A stretch of 5,947 nucleotides of DNA from assembly GCA_011524675.1 (NCBI GenBank), contig WTJX01000274.1, positions 1 to 5,947 on the forward strand. The letters run 5' to 3'. Positions 1 through 5,908 of this stretch are shown here, piece by piece. The position numbers and the translations under genes are program-made. This stretch comes from Cytophagales bacterium (GTDB lineage Bacteria; Bacteroidota; Bacteroidia; Cytophagales; JAAEPT01). The notes under the pieces were generated by a model that was given only the letters and a program-made list of their open reading frames with translations, ran no database searches and had not been told where the DNA came from. Each line of letters opens with the position of its first letter. The stretch's first letter is position 1.

Positions 1-2
1 AT

Positions 3-176
3 ACAGTAAAGAAGAATTTTTTAATTAAAAAACTAGGTCTTGACGACAGTGAAGCACTTGATAGTGCGATTGCTGAAGTGATAGAAACGTTTGGTTCATC
101 TAACAAATATAAATATAGAGCAATGTTCTATTATTTATTAACTAAAAAATTTAGTAAAGAAGCCATTTATAACTAA
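3..176 (+). CDS. DUF2853-family protein, C-terminal part (5' end outside window)
   Basis: The third forward frame is open from the window edge to a TAA at 174-176 and gives the last 57 residues of a protein; the start lies upstream of the window. The fragment begins TVKKNFLIKKLGL, continues with an acidic helix, then FGSSNKYKYRAMFYYLL, and ends FSKEAIYN. From memory this matches the C-terminal half of the small (about 110 residue) DUF2853 family, which is common in Bacteroidota and some Proteobacteria and has no assigned function. The fragment has no membrane segment and is probably cytosolic. It is followed within about 30 bases by a strong hairpin terminator and converges with polA. The family call rests on recalled motif similarity, not on a search. 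The open frame and its coding-like composition are directly visible. Confidence 0.72.
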   Translation, partial: TVKKNFLIKKLGLDDSEALDSAIAEVIETFGSSNKYKYRAMFYYLLTKKFSKEAIYN

Positions 177-208
177 GCTATTACTTTTTCAAGGCTTTAA
201 AAAACTTT

Positions 209-241
209 AAAACCTCATTTACATACTGTAAATGAGGTTTT
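209..241. terminator. Bidirectional intrinsic terminator between the DUF2853-like gene and polA
   Basis: Bases 209-223 (AAAACCTCATTTACA) are perfectly complementary to 227-241, giving a 15-bp stem with a 3-base loop. On the plus strand the right arm runs into a T run (238-244), 33 bases after the DUF2853-like stop codon. On the minus strand the stem lies 22 bases beyond the polA stop and is followed by T-rich sequence (complement of the A-rich 199-208). The position between two convergent genes and the symmetry fit one terminator serving both. The stem is perfect but contains only four G:C pairs, which is normal for an AT-rich genome. Confidence 0.85.
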
Positions 242-262
242 TTTATTCCTTTGGACTCTCTT

Positions 263-3040
263 CTAATGCGCTACTAGCCAGTTCTCACCTTCGCCTAGTC
301 CTATCTCCATAGGTACTTCTAATGCGATAGCATCTCGCATAAAGGCAGGGATTTTTTCTTGTAATAGTTTCAATTCGCTTTTGTGTGCATCAAATACCAA
401 TTCGTCATGCACCTGAATAATCATTTTAGATTTTAGCTGTTCTTTTTTCATCCAATCATGAATATTTATCATGGCTACTTTTATCATATCAGCAGCGCTA
501 CCTTGTATAGGAGCATTTACAGCATTTCTTTCGGCATGTGCCCTCATGGTAAAGTTTCTAGAGTTGATATCTTTTAGATACCTTCTTCTTCCCAAGATAG
601 TACTTACATAGCCTTGATCTTTAGCAAGGTTTACTTGCTCATCCATATACTTTTTGATATTTGGAAACTCCTCAAAGTAGGCTTCTATGATTTGGCTTGC
701 TTCTTTTCTTGAAATACCTAAATTCTGAGATAAGCCAAAAGCCGTAGTGCCATAGATGATTCCAAAGTTTACAGACTTGGCATGTCTTCGCTGTTCGGTA
801 CTTACCTCTTCCAAAGGCACATGATACACTTTACTAGCCGTAGTAGCGTGTATGTCTCTTCCTTCTTGAAAGGCATGGATCATTTCTTCATCTTTACTAA
901 AAGCCGCCATGATGCGTAGCTCTATCTGAGAATAATCCGCTGCAAGAATGGCATAGTCATCATTAGTCCCTACAAATGCTTTTCTGATAGCCCTTCCTTT
1001 CTCTGTTCTGATAGGGATATTTTGTAAGTTGGGTTTGTCAGAGCTTAAACGTCCCGTAGCCGCTACCGCTTGTCTAAAAGAAGTATGTATCCTTCCATCT
1101 GTTGGACTTATCATTTTGGGTAGCGCATCTACATAGGTGGACTTGAGCTTATTGTACTCTCTAAAGTTGAGGATATGGTCTATGATCTCATGATCTTTTG
1201 CCAACTTCGTCAATACCTCTTCACCTGTAGCATACTGTCCTGTTTTTGTTTTTTTTGCTTTAGGGTCAAGCTTCATATGTTCAAAAAGGATTTCTCCCAA
1301 CTGCTTAGGAGAAGCAATATTAAAACTAGAACCTGCCAGAGTATAAATTTGCTCTTCTAAGGCTTTGCTGCCTTCTTCCAAGTCCTTGGACATCTGCCCT
1401 AGTATCTCAGTATCTACCTTTACACCGTTTCTTTCTACATCAGACAGTACGTGCATCAAAGGTATTTCCACCTCATGAAGTAGTTTTTCTAGTTCAAGCT
1501 TTTCAATCTCTGGAGATAATTTTTGCTTTAACTGTAAGGTAATATCTGCATCTTCAGAGGCATAGTCCACTACTTTTTCTACGGCAACATCTTTCATGTT
1601 ACCTTGATTTTTTCCTTTTTTACCAATGAGCGTTTCTATGGCTATCGGTTTATAGTCTAAGTAGTTTTCGGCAAGGATATCCATGCCATGGCGCATGTCG
1701 GGTTGTATAAGGTAGTGCGCTAGCATAGTGTCAAATAGCTGACCTTTGACTTCGATGCCATAGTTTTTGAGTACAATAAGGTCGTATTTTAAATTTTGCC
1801 CTACCTTTCCGATGGCATCATTTTCAAACACTGCTTTAAAAGCCTCTAGTATGACTAGCGTTTGTGTTTTCTCTAATGGCACAGGTACGTAATATGCTTC
1901 TCCTTTTTGGTAAGAAAATGATAAGCCTACCAGCTGCGCTTCTATCGCATTGATATCTGTGGTTTCTGTATCGAAGCAAAACTCTTCTTGTGCGGCTAAT
2001 TTTTGCGCCAGTTGATTTATTTCTTCTGTACTTTGTACTAGCGTATAGTTGTGTGGTACATCATCAATGGTTTTTTTGTTAGTACTCTCTACTGTTGGCT
2101 CTTCCTCACTAGTAGCAAATAAGTCTATTTGAGATTTGTCTTTTTTTGCTTTTCCCTTTTCCTCATCTTTTGCACCAAACAAACGCTTTTTGAGCGTTCT
2201 AAACTCCATTTCATCAAAAATGCTTTCTATCTTTTCTTGATTCCATTCTTTCTTGAGTAATGCATCCACATTCACTTCTATAGGAACATCTGTTTTGATG
2301 GTCGCCAATCGTTTAGATAGTAAGGCCTGCTCTTTGTTAGCCTCTACCTTTTCTTTCATCTTTCCTTTCAAGTCCGCAGTGTTTTCTAGCAGGCTTTCGA
2401 TAGAACCATATTGTTTGAGCATTTTTGATGCTGTCTTTGGTCCTACCCCAGGTACACCAGGTATATTATCTACCGCATCACCTTGCAAGCCGAGCATATC
2501 AATGACCTGTGCTACGGTATCTATACCCCACTTTTCGCATATTTGCTCAGGGCCAAGAATATCTACCCCTTTGCCCATAAAGTTAGGCTTGTACAAAAAT
2601 ACATTCTCTCTTACCAACTGCCCATAGTCCTTGTCGGGAGTCATCATAAATACTTCAAAGTCTTTGTCTTTTCCTATTTCTAGTGCTATAGTCCCTATGA
2701 CATCATCAGCCTCAAAACCAGGTTTTTCCAAAATGCTTACCTCAAAAGCGCGAAGCAAGTCCTTGATGATAGGAATAGATAGGGTGATGTCTTCGGGTTG
2801 CTCGTCTCTATTGGCCTTATACTCAGTATATTCTATATGTCTAAAGGTAGGCTCTGGAGTGTCAAACACTACGGCAATATGTGTAGGCTTTTCGTTTTTC
2901 AAAATGTCCAAGAGCGTATTGGTAAAACCCAAAATACAGCCTGTATTAAAACCCTTTGAGTTGATTCTAGGGTTTTTACTAAAAGCAAAGTGTGCTCTAT
3001 AGATAAGAGCAAATGCGTCTAAAAGAAATAATTTGTTCAT
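263..3040 (-). CDS. polA: DNA polymerase I (5' nuclease, 3'-5' proofreading exonuclease and polymerase)
   Basis: This 925-residue protein is a full-length family A polymerase that fills gaps, removes RNA primers from Okazaki fragments and acts in excision repair. Residues 1-290 form the 5' nuclease, with metal-binding acidic residues at D8, D60, E110/D112/D113, D136/D138 and D188/D191, and the DNA-binding GVPGVGPKTA loop near 195-204. A charged linker (about 290-325) leads to the 3'-5' exonuclease. There FDTET (D357, E359), NLKYD (N416, D420) and YASED (Y493, D497) keep all four DEDD-type catalytic acids, so proofreading should be active. The polymerase domain has GRLSSDKPNLQNIP (about 663-676), motif A DYSQIELRI (D702), motif B RRHAKSVNFGIIYG (K755, F759, Y763) and motif C VHDELVFD (D879, E880). 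Phenylalanine at 759 is the residue type linked to discrimination against dideoxynucleotides. The ATG at 3038-3040 gives the expected MNKLFLLDA start and has no Shine-Dalgarno. The leader is heptamer-repeat DNA. Confidence 0.98.
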   Translation of the reverse strand: MNKLFLLDAFALIYRAHFAFSKNPRINSKGFNTGCILGFTNTLLDILKNEKPTHIAVVFDTPEPTFRHIEYTEYKANRDEQPEDITLSIPIIKDLLRAFEVSILEKPGFEADDVIGTIALEIGKDKDFEVFMMTPDKDYGQLVRENVFLYKPNFMGKGVDILGPEQICEKWGIDTVAQVIDMLGLQGDAVDNIPGVPGVGPKTASKMLKQYGSIESLLENTADLKGKMKEKVEANKEQALLSKRLATIKTDVPIEVNVDALLKKEWNQEKIESIFDEMEFRTLKKRLFGAKDEEKGKAKKDKSQIDLFATSEEEPTVESTNKKTIDDVPHNYTLVQSTEEINQLAQKLAAQEEFCFDTETTDINAIEAQLVGLSFSYQKGEAYYVPVPLEKTQTLVILEAFKAVFENDAIGKVGQNLKYDLIVLKNYGIEVKGQLFDTMLAHYLIQPDMRHGMDILAENYLDYKPIAIETLIGKKGKNQGNMKDVAVEKVVDYASEDADITLQLKQKLSPEIEKLELEKLLHEVEIPLMHVLSDVERNGVKVDTEILGQMSKDLEEGSKALEEQIYTLAGSSFNIASPKQLGEILFEHMKLDPKAKKTKTGQYATGEEVLTKLAKDHEIIDHILNFREYNKLKSTYVDALPKMISPTDGRIHTSFRQAVAATGRLSSDKPNLQNIPIRTEKGRAIRKAFVGTNDDYAILAADYSQIELRIMAAFSKDEEMIHAFQEGRDIHATTASKVYHVPLEEVSTEQRRHAKSVNFGIIYGTTAFGLSQNLGISRKEASQIIEAYFEEFPNIKKYMDEQVNLAKDQGYVSTILGRRRYLKDINSRNFTMRAHAERNAVNAPIQGSAADMIKVAMINIHDWMKKEQLKSKMIIQVHDELVFDAHKSELKLLQEKIPAFMRDAIALEVPMEIGLGEGENWLVAH

Positions 3041-3041
3041 G

Positions 3042-3097
3042 TGTTTATTGTATGTTTTGAGTTATAAGTTTTACGTTATAGGTTTTATGTTTTACGT
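3042..3097. repeat. Degenerate heptamer array A, forming the polA leader
   Basis: Eight consecutive 7-bp units lie directly upstream of the polA start codon. On the plus strand the six nearest the right end fit T(T/A)TANGT, with TTTACGT present twice (3070-3076 and 3091-3097) and TATAAGT, TATAGGT and TTTATGT as variants. The two units closest to polA (3042-3055) are more diverged. Read in the polA direction the unit is ACNTAAA, so an mRNA starting upstream would carry an A-rich repetitive 5' untranslated region ending ATAAACAC before the ATG. I could not find a TAnnTTTG-type promoter for polA in 3041-3240, so the array may overlap or replace its usual position. Confidence 0.8.
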
Positions 3098-3129
3098 ATT
3101 TTGAGACGACTACTTAAGCATGTCTTTTC

Positions 3130-3171
3130 CCAACCTTTACCTTTAACGTTCAACCTTTCACTGTTAACATG
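3130..3171. repeat. Degenerate heptamer array B
   Basis: Six 7-bp units related to YAACCTT can be laid end to end, including CCAACCT, CAACCTT and TAACGTT, with TTACCTT, TCACTGT and TAACATG as more diverged members. About 30 bases of non-repetitive sequence (3098-3129) separate it from array A. No reading frame or promoter is evident in it. Confidence 0.65.
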
Positions 3172-3190
3172 TTCGTTTTTATGTGTTAAA

Positions 3191-3225
3191 AGTATCTAGT
3201 AGTTAGTATCTAGTCGCTAGACTAA
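3191..3225. repeat. Degenerate heptamer array C
   Basis: Five 7-bp units follow AGTNNCT. AGTATCT occurs twice (3191-3197 and 3205-3211), with AGTAGTT, AGTCGCT and the diverged AGACTAA. The array ends 6 bases before the left end of the 140-bp palindrome. The AGTC words recall the AGTCNAT units at 5748-5775 in the other intergenic region. Confidence 0.72.
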
Positions 3226-3231
3226 TGTATA

Positions 3232-3371
3232 GAAGGCTTTGCACAACTAAGGTTTTGTGCTTAGTCAAGGTTTTTGAAATTTTAAACCCGCAGTTTACTG
3301 ATTGTAAATGAGAATTTTAAAATGTTGTATAACGCTGAAGTAAGTGCAAAAGATGGTTTTGTAAAGCCTTT
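3232..3371. repeat. 140-bp imperfect palindrome (MITE-like or structured element)
   Basis: The element folds on itself over its whole length. The ends AAGGCTTT (3233-3240) and AAAGCCTT (3363-3370) are exact complements, and pairing continues to about 3250/3354 with one mismatch and G:T pairs. A second segment, TTTTG plus GCTTA (3253-3263), pairs with 3341-3351. An inner segment, ATTTTAAA (3279-3286), pairs with TTTAAAAT (3316-3323). A top stem, GTTTAC (3293-3298), pairs with 3304-3309 around a 5-base loop. Shifts of only one base between segments show a single symmetrical structure. It carries no long reading frame. No clear target-site duplication was seen, so transposon origin is inferred only from shape. 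A decayed insertion sequence, a transcribed structured RNA or a terminator-like element are alternatives. Confidence 0.7.
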
Positions 3372-3398
3372 GTAGTAATTCAGTATGTTGTATATGTT

Positions 3399-3500
3399 TT
3401 AATCATGTATGTATTTGTGGTCATCATTTCCTTCTCTGTTGGTGTTAACGCCATATTTGACTTGAGTTTTTTGATATTCGGTATAGAGGCTTCTAGCCAT
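3399..3500 (-). other. Possible small ORF or gene remnant of 33 codons
   Basis: On the minus strand an ATG at 3498-3500 opens a 33-codon frame ending in TAA at 3399-3401. The product starts MARSLYTEYQ and is rich in polar and charged residues (K, T, N, D, E), with no hydrophobic segment. A stop codon lies immediately before the ATG, so it is not simply the tail of a longer intact frame. Composition looks more protein-like than the surrounding AT-rich spacer, but the length is compatible with chance. I do not recognise it. It could be a small peptide gene, a decayed gene fragment or nothing. The rest of 3372-3600 shows no gene. Confidence 0.18.
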
Positions 3501-3605
3501 TTACATAATCATTTGCCTAAAATTAGTTTATCCATTTGATTTTTCATCTAAAACTGAATAAAAGAATGAATCCTTAGGTCAGAATTTGTCGTATCAACTT
3601 CAATG

Positions 3606-3638
3606 AGAAAAAACTTTATTTGAACAAAAGTTTTTTCT
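3606..3638. other. AT-rich hairpin upstream of the lipoprotein promoter
   Basis: Bases 3606-3617 (AGAAAAAACTTT) pair perfectly with 3627-3638, a 12-bp stem with a 9-base loop. Both arms are nearly all A:T. Each strand ends the stem with a T run, so it could work as a weak terminator shielding the downstream genes. The proposed -33 TTTG (3619-3622) lies in its loop, so a regulatory operator is also possible. Confidence 0.4.
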
Positions 3639-3649
3639 TTGTACTTTTA
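3619..3649 (+). promoter_or_regulatory. Candidate Bacteroidota-type promoter 1 for the lipoprotein gene
   Basis: TTTG at 3619-3622 is followed after 19 bases by TACTTTTA (3642-3649). The Bacteroidota primary sigma factor consensus is a TTTG/TTG -33 box and TAnnTTTG -7 box, so this matches all but the last base of the -7 box. The start codon of the lipoprotein gene is about 75 bases downstream. This is inference from consensus only. Confidence 0.4.
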
Positions 3650-3654
3650 CAAGA

Positions 3655-3684
3655 TTGAATTGAATTTTTTTTATCATACTTTTC
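3655..3684 (+). promoter_or_regulatory. Candidate Bacteroidota-type promoter 2 for the lipoprotein gene
   Basis: TTG at 3655-3657 is followed after 19 bases by TACTTTTC (3677-3684), the same spacing and almost the same -7 box as the candidate 35 bases upstream. A start about 7 bases after it would give a leader of roughly 30 bases before the ATG at 3724. Only one of the pair may be used. Confidence 0.4.
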
Positions 3685-3723
3685 TAGCACAAAACAAGGT
3701 GTGATCTCATAATTACTGAACAT

Positions 3724-4257
3724 ATGTTACGAAAATTACTACTATTGACCATTTTTTCTATCATGATGGTCTCATGTGAGCAAAGATTAAAGCACTACCA
3801 GTGGGTAAAAGATAAAATGTCTTTTTTAGATTTAAAATTCCCAAAACAAGGATTTATAAGAGAAGTGAACTACCGCCACAATGAGGTGGTAAGCCATGGC
3901 AAACCCATCGAAGAATCAGAGGAAGGAGCCTTGATATTTGAAGGCTTCAAGTTGAACTATGAATTGGTAAAACAAAAAGGACTCAGCGAAGAAGTATTTG
4001 ATCAAAACTACCTTCATCGCTACGTAGAGAATATAAAAGTAATGGAAGACCTAGAGTGTACCAATGGTTACCACAAAACTGTTTACTATGATGTTCATGG
4101 CAAAGAACATGATTATGTAGCACATTTTAGTTCTAAAGAATCGCCCGTAGAGATATTACTTTCTGCAAAGTGCTACACTCCCCAAGATTATATTCTTGTA
4201 GAGGAGATCATGCATAATGTATCTATTGATGAAACGTTACTTTCTCAATGTCTTTAG
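3724..4257 (+). CDS. Putative lipoprotein of unknown function
   Basis: This 177-residue protein starts with two basic residues, a hydrophobic stretch (LLLLTIFSIM) and a lipobox-like MVSC, with Cys18 as the expected lipidated residue. It is therefore probably exported and anchored in an envelope membrane. The residues after the cysteine (EQRLK) do not clearly match the acidic or lysine-containing surface-export signals described in some Bacteroidota, so periplasm-facing placement is as likely as surface display. The mature part is hydrophilic and mixed alpha/beta in appearance, has no further membrane segment, and contains three more cysteines (112, 150, 176). I recognise no family or catalytic motif. 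The ATG at 3724 is chosen because it begins the signal peptide. No Shine-Dalgarno is seen. Its last 10 bases overlap the carbonic anhydrase-like gene, which suggests co-translation. Confidence 0.85.
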   Translation: MLRKLLLLTIFSIMMVSCEQRLKHYQWVKDKMSFLDLKFPKQGFIREVNYRHNEVVSHGKPIEESEEGALIFEGFKLNYELVKQKGLSEEVFDQNYLHRYVENIKVMEDLECTNGYHKTVYYDVHGKEHDYVAHFSSKESPVEILLSAKCYTPQDYILVEEIMHNVSIDETLLSQCL

Positions 4258-4760
4258 TCCTAACTGTTAGAGGGAAAACGCCTCTGATTCCCAAAAGCAC
4301 CTATGTTGCTGAGAATGCCAGCATCATAGGTGATGTGAGTATTGGTGAAAACTGCTCTGTTTGGTTTCAAGCCGTGATCAGAGGTGATGTAAACAAAATA
4401 CAGATAGGCGAGAATGTAAACATACAAGATGGTGCAGTCATCCATTGCTCATATCAAAAAGCTGCCACCACTATCGGAAAGCATGTATCCGTAGGGCATA
4501 AAGCCATCTTGCATGGTTGTACCATAGAAGACAATGTACTTGTAGGCATGGGAGCTATCGTTATGGATCATGCCATCGTGGGCAAAGGTGCTATCATAGC
4601 CGCAGGAGCAGTAGTGTTAGAAAAAACTATTGTTCCTCCTTATACTATCTACGCTGGTACACCTGCCAAAGAGGTGAAAAAACTCACACCAGACCAAGCC
4701 ATCAAAATCACTCAAGAATCAGCAGACAACTACGCTTTGTACAAGAGTTGGTATCAATAA
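4248..4760 (+). CDS. Gamma-class carbonic anhydrase-family protein (hexapeptide-repeat, YrdA/PaaY-like)
   Basis: This 170-residue protein is a left-handed beta-helix of hexapeptide repeats ([LIV]-G-x4 pattern) from about residue 18 to 125, followed by a C-terminal helix (about 146-165), the usual size and layout of the YrdA/PaaY/CaiE group. The three zinc ligands of gamma carbonic anhydrases are present as H66 (VIHCS), H84 and H89 (GHKAILHG), with the His-x4-His spacing of the family. R45/D47 (IRGD) and Q60/D61 (NIQDG), which support the trimer interface and active site, are also kept. The acidic loop of the archaeal Cam enzyme is absent, as in most bacterial relatives, so metal binding is likely but CO2 hydration is not certain. 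It is probably a cytosolic trimer. The ATG at 4248 overlaps the lipoprotein stop and gives the normal N-terminus. No Shine-Dalgarno is seen. Confidence 0.93.
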   Translation: MSLVLTVRGKTPLIPKSTYVAENASIIGDVSIGENCSVWFQAVIRGDVNKIQIGENVNIQDGAVIHCSYQKAATTIGKHVSVGHKAILHGCTIEDNVLVGMGAIVMDHAIVGKGAIIAAGAVVLEKTIVPPYTIYAGTPAKEVKKLTPDQAIKITQESADNYALYKSWYQ

Positions 4761-4787
4761 GTTTTTTTGTTTACCTACTCATTACCC

Positions 4788-4817
4788 TTTTTGTGAAAAA
4801 CAAGAGACTCACAAAAA
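4788..4817 (+). other. Short inverted repeat between the carbonic anhydrase-like and hydrolase genes
   Basis: TTTTTGTGA (4788-4796) is an exact complement of TCACAAAAA (4809-4817), with a 12-base loop. It occupies the 66-base spacer and ends 9 bases before the hydrolase ATG. It is AT-rich and has no T run after it, so it is a poor terminator. It could affect translation of the hydrolase or be a weak operator. Confidence 0.35.
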
Positions 4818-4826
4818 CTAATTATT

Positions 4827-5609
4827 ATGCTTCATTACTCTAAAATTGGTTCAGGCTTTCCCATTGTATTGTTACACGGCTTTTGTGAAAACAGATACCT
4901 ATGGAGTCATCAGATGAATGCCTTGCAGCACGACTTCAAACTCATTTCTTTTGACCTCACAGGTTTTGGAGATAGTAAAATAGATCCTAATGAGGACGAA
5001 TACAGCATAGAGTATCTTGCCGAACAAGTACATCACAGCTTAGAAAAAATGGGGGTAGCAGAGTACATCCTAATAGGGCACTCCTTGGGAGGCTATGTAG
5101 CCCTAGCTTTTGCCGAAAAGTATCCCCAAAGATTAAAAGGGCTAGGCATGTTTCACTCTACCGCCTTTGCCGATTCGGAAGAAAAAAAACAAAATAGAGA
5201 TAAGACCTTAGATTTCATCAAACGCAACGGTGTAGATTTGTTTGCAAAATCCTTTGTACAGCCGCTATTTAGCAGACAAAACAGAGACTCTTTGACACAA
5301 GAAATAGCCGACGCCCAAGAAATAGTACAACAAACGCCAGTAGATACTATTTTGAAGGCTACAGAAGCCATGAAAAAGCGTCCCGACCGCACATATGTAT
5401 TGAAGAGTGCTAGCTACCCTGTGTTATATGTCATAGGTAAGGAAGATTTAGCTGTTCCCTTAGCTCAGAGTGAGGCGCAGTGCTACATTCCTCAGAAGAA
5501 CGTAGTACATATACTAGAGCAAGTAGCCCATATGGGAATGATAGAAGCAAAAGAAAAAAGCACCGAAATACTCAGAGAGTTTGCAAAGCTGTGTGAAGGT
5601 ACGTCCTAA
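4827..5609 (+). CDS. Alpha/beta hydrolase-fold protein (probable esterase or related hydrolase)
   Basis: This 260-residue protein has the standard single-domain alpha/beta hydrolase layout. HGF (17-19) follows the third strand and supplies the oxyanion hole. FDLTGFGDS (42-50) is the conserved loop after strand 4. GHSLGG (84-89) is the nucleophile elbow with Ser86. The catalytic acid is probably D207 (VIGKEDLAVP) and the histidine H235 (VAHMGMIE). Residues about 115-190 form a helical cap rich in charged residues, which would set substrate choice. There is no signal peptide, so it should act in the cytosol. Substrate cannot be read from sequence: esterases, C-C bond hydrolases and haloperoxidase-like proteins share this layout. 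It lies 66 bases after the carbonic anhydrase-like gene on the same strand and may be in its operon. The ATG at 4827 gives a normal short N-terminus. No clear terminator hairpin follows the stop. Confidence 0.95.
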   Translation: MLHYSKIGSGFPIVLLHGFCENRYLWSHQMNALQHDFKLISFDLTGFGDSKIDPNEDEYSIEYLAEQVHHSLEKMGVAEYILIGHSLGGYVALAFAEKYPQRLKGLGMFHSTAFADSEEKKQNRDKTLDFIKRNGVDLFAKSFVQPLFSRQNRDSLTQEIADAQEIVQQTPVDTILKATEAMKKRPDRTYVLKSASYPVLYVIGKEDLAVPLAQSEAQCYIPQKNVVHILEQVAHMGMIEAKEKSTEILREFAKLCEGTS

Positions 5610-5632
5610 TGTGAGTGTTAAGTCGTTAATTA

Positions 5633-5692
5633 GTACAAAGTATAAAGTACAAAGTACAAAGTATTATAATATTAATCGTTAATCTCTAATCG
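5633..5692. repeat. Degenerate heptamer arrays D and E (GTACAAA then TTAATCG families)
   Basis: Starting 24 bases after the hydrolase stop, GTACAAA occurs at 5633, 5647 and 5654 with the variant GTATAAA at 5640, then a diverged unit at 5661. A second family follows at 5672-5692 with TTAATCG, TTAATCT and CTAATCG. Each base often equals the base 7 positions earlier. No reading frame, hairpin or promoter is visible. Confidence 0.82.
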
Positions 5693-5716
5693 TTTAAAAC
5701 CGCATTCATTTCTTTA

Positions 5717-5884
5717 TTAACGCTCTACGTTTTACGTTTTTAGAACTAGTCCATAGTCGATGGTCAATAGTCTATAAGTTTTTAGTACTTAGCTTTTTTG
5801 TTTGACTTTTGTTATTTGTTTTTTGGTATTTCAACCTTTTACTCATACCTCAATTAATCACTAACCACTAATCATTAATCACTA
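5717..5884. repeat. Long drifting heptamer array F (24 consecutive 7-bp units)
   Basis: The 168 bases can be cut into 24 heptamers in one register, with the word changing gradually. TCTACGT and TTTACGT (5724-5737) lead to a TAGTC family (ACTAGTC, CATAGTC, GATGGTC, AATAGTC at 5745-5772). A T-rich TTTGNNN family follows (5801-5828), then ATCACTA/ACCACTA/ATCATTA units (5857-5884). Periodicity is clear within the AGTC and ATCACTA blocks and weaker between them. Nothing here looks coding. Confidence 0.72.
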
Positions 5885-5908
5885 TGAAAAATCCATGCCT
5901 CATAACTC

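Noticed and set aside
1175..1360. Forward reading frame inside polA, and similar plus-strand frames at 2253-2627, 2483-2683 and 2631-3002.
   Set aside because: They are antisense to the fully conserved polA coding sequence and their products have no family features.
3232..3371. Integron attC-like site, because of the long imperfect palindrome with paired AAC (3245-3247) and GTT (3356-3358).
   Set aside because: The flanking bases do not fit the RYYYAAC and GTTRRRY core sites, and there is no integrase or gene cassette nearby.
3520..3600. Possible upstream exon-like or leader peptide sequence before the promoter region.
   Set aside because: All frames are broken by stops within a few codons and no hairpin or start context supports it.
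4260..4445. Minus-strand frame of 61 codons, and another at 5153-5392.
   Set aside because: Both are antisense to well-supported genes and show no recognisable protein features.
4517..4843. 108-codon forward frame overlapping the carbonic anhydrase-like gene and the hydrolase start.
   Set aside because: It is a shifted frame of the hexapeptide-repeat gene, rich in Arg, His, Tyr and Cys from that shift, and ends in spacer sequence.
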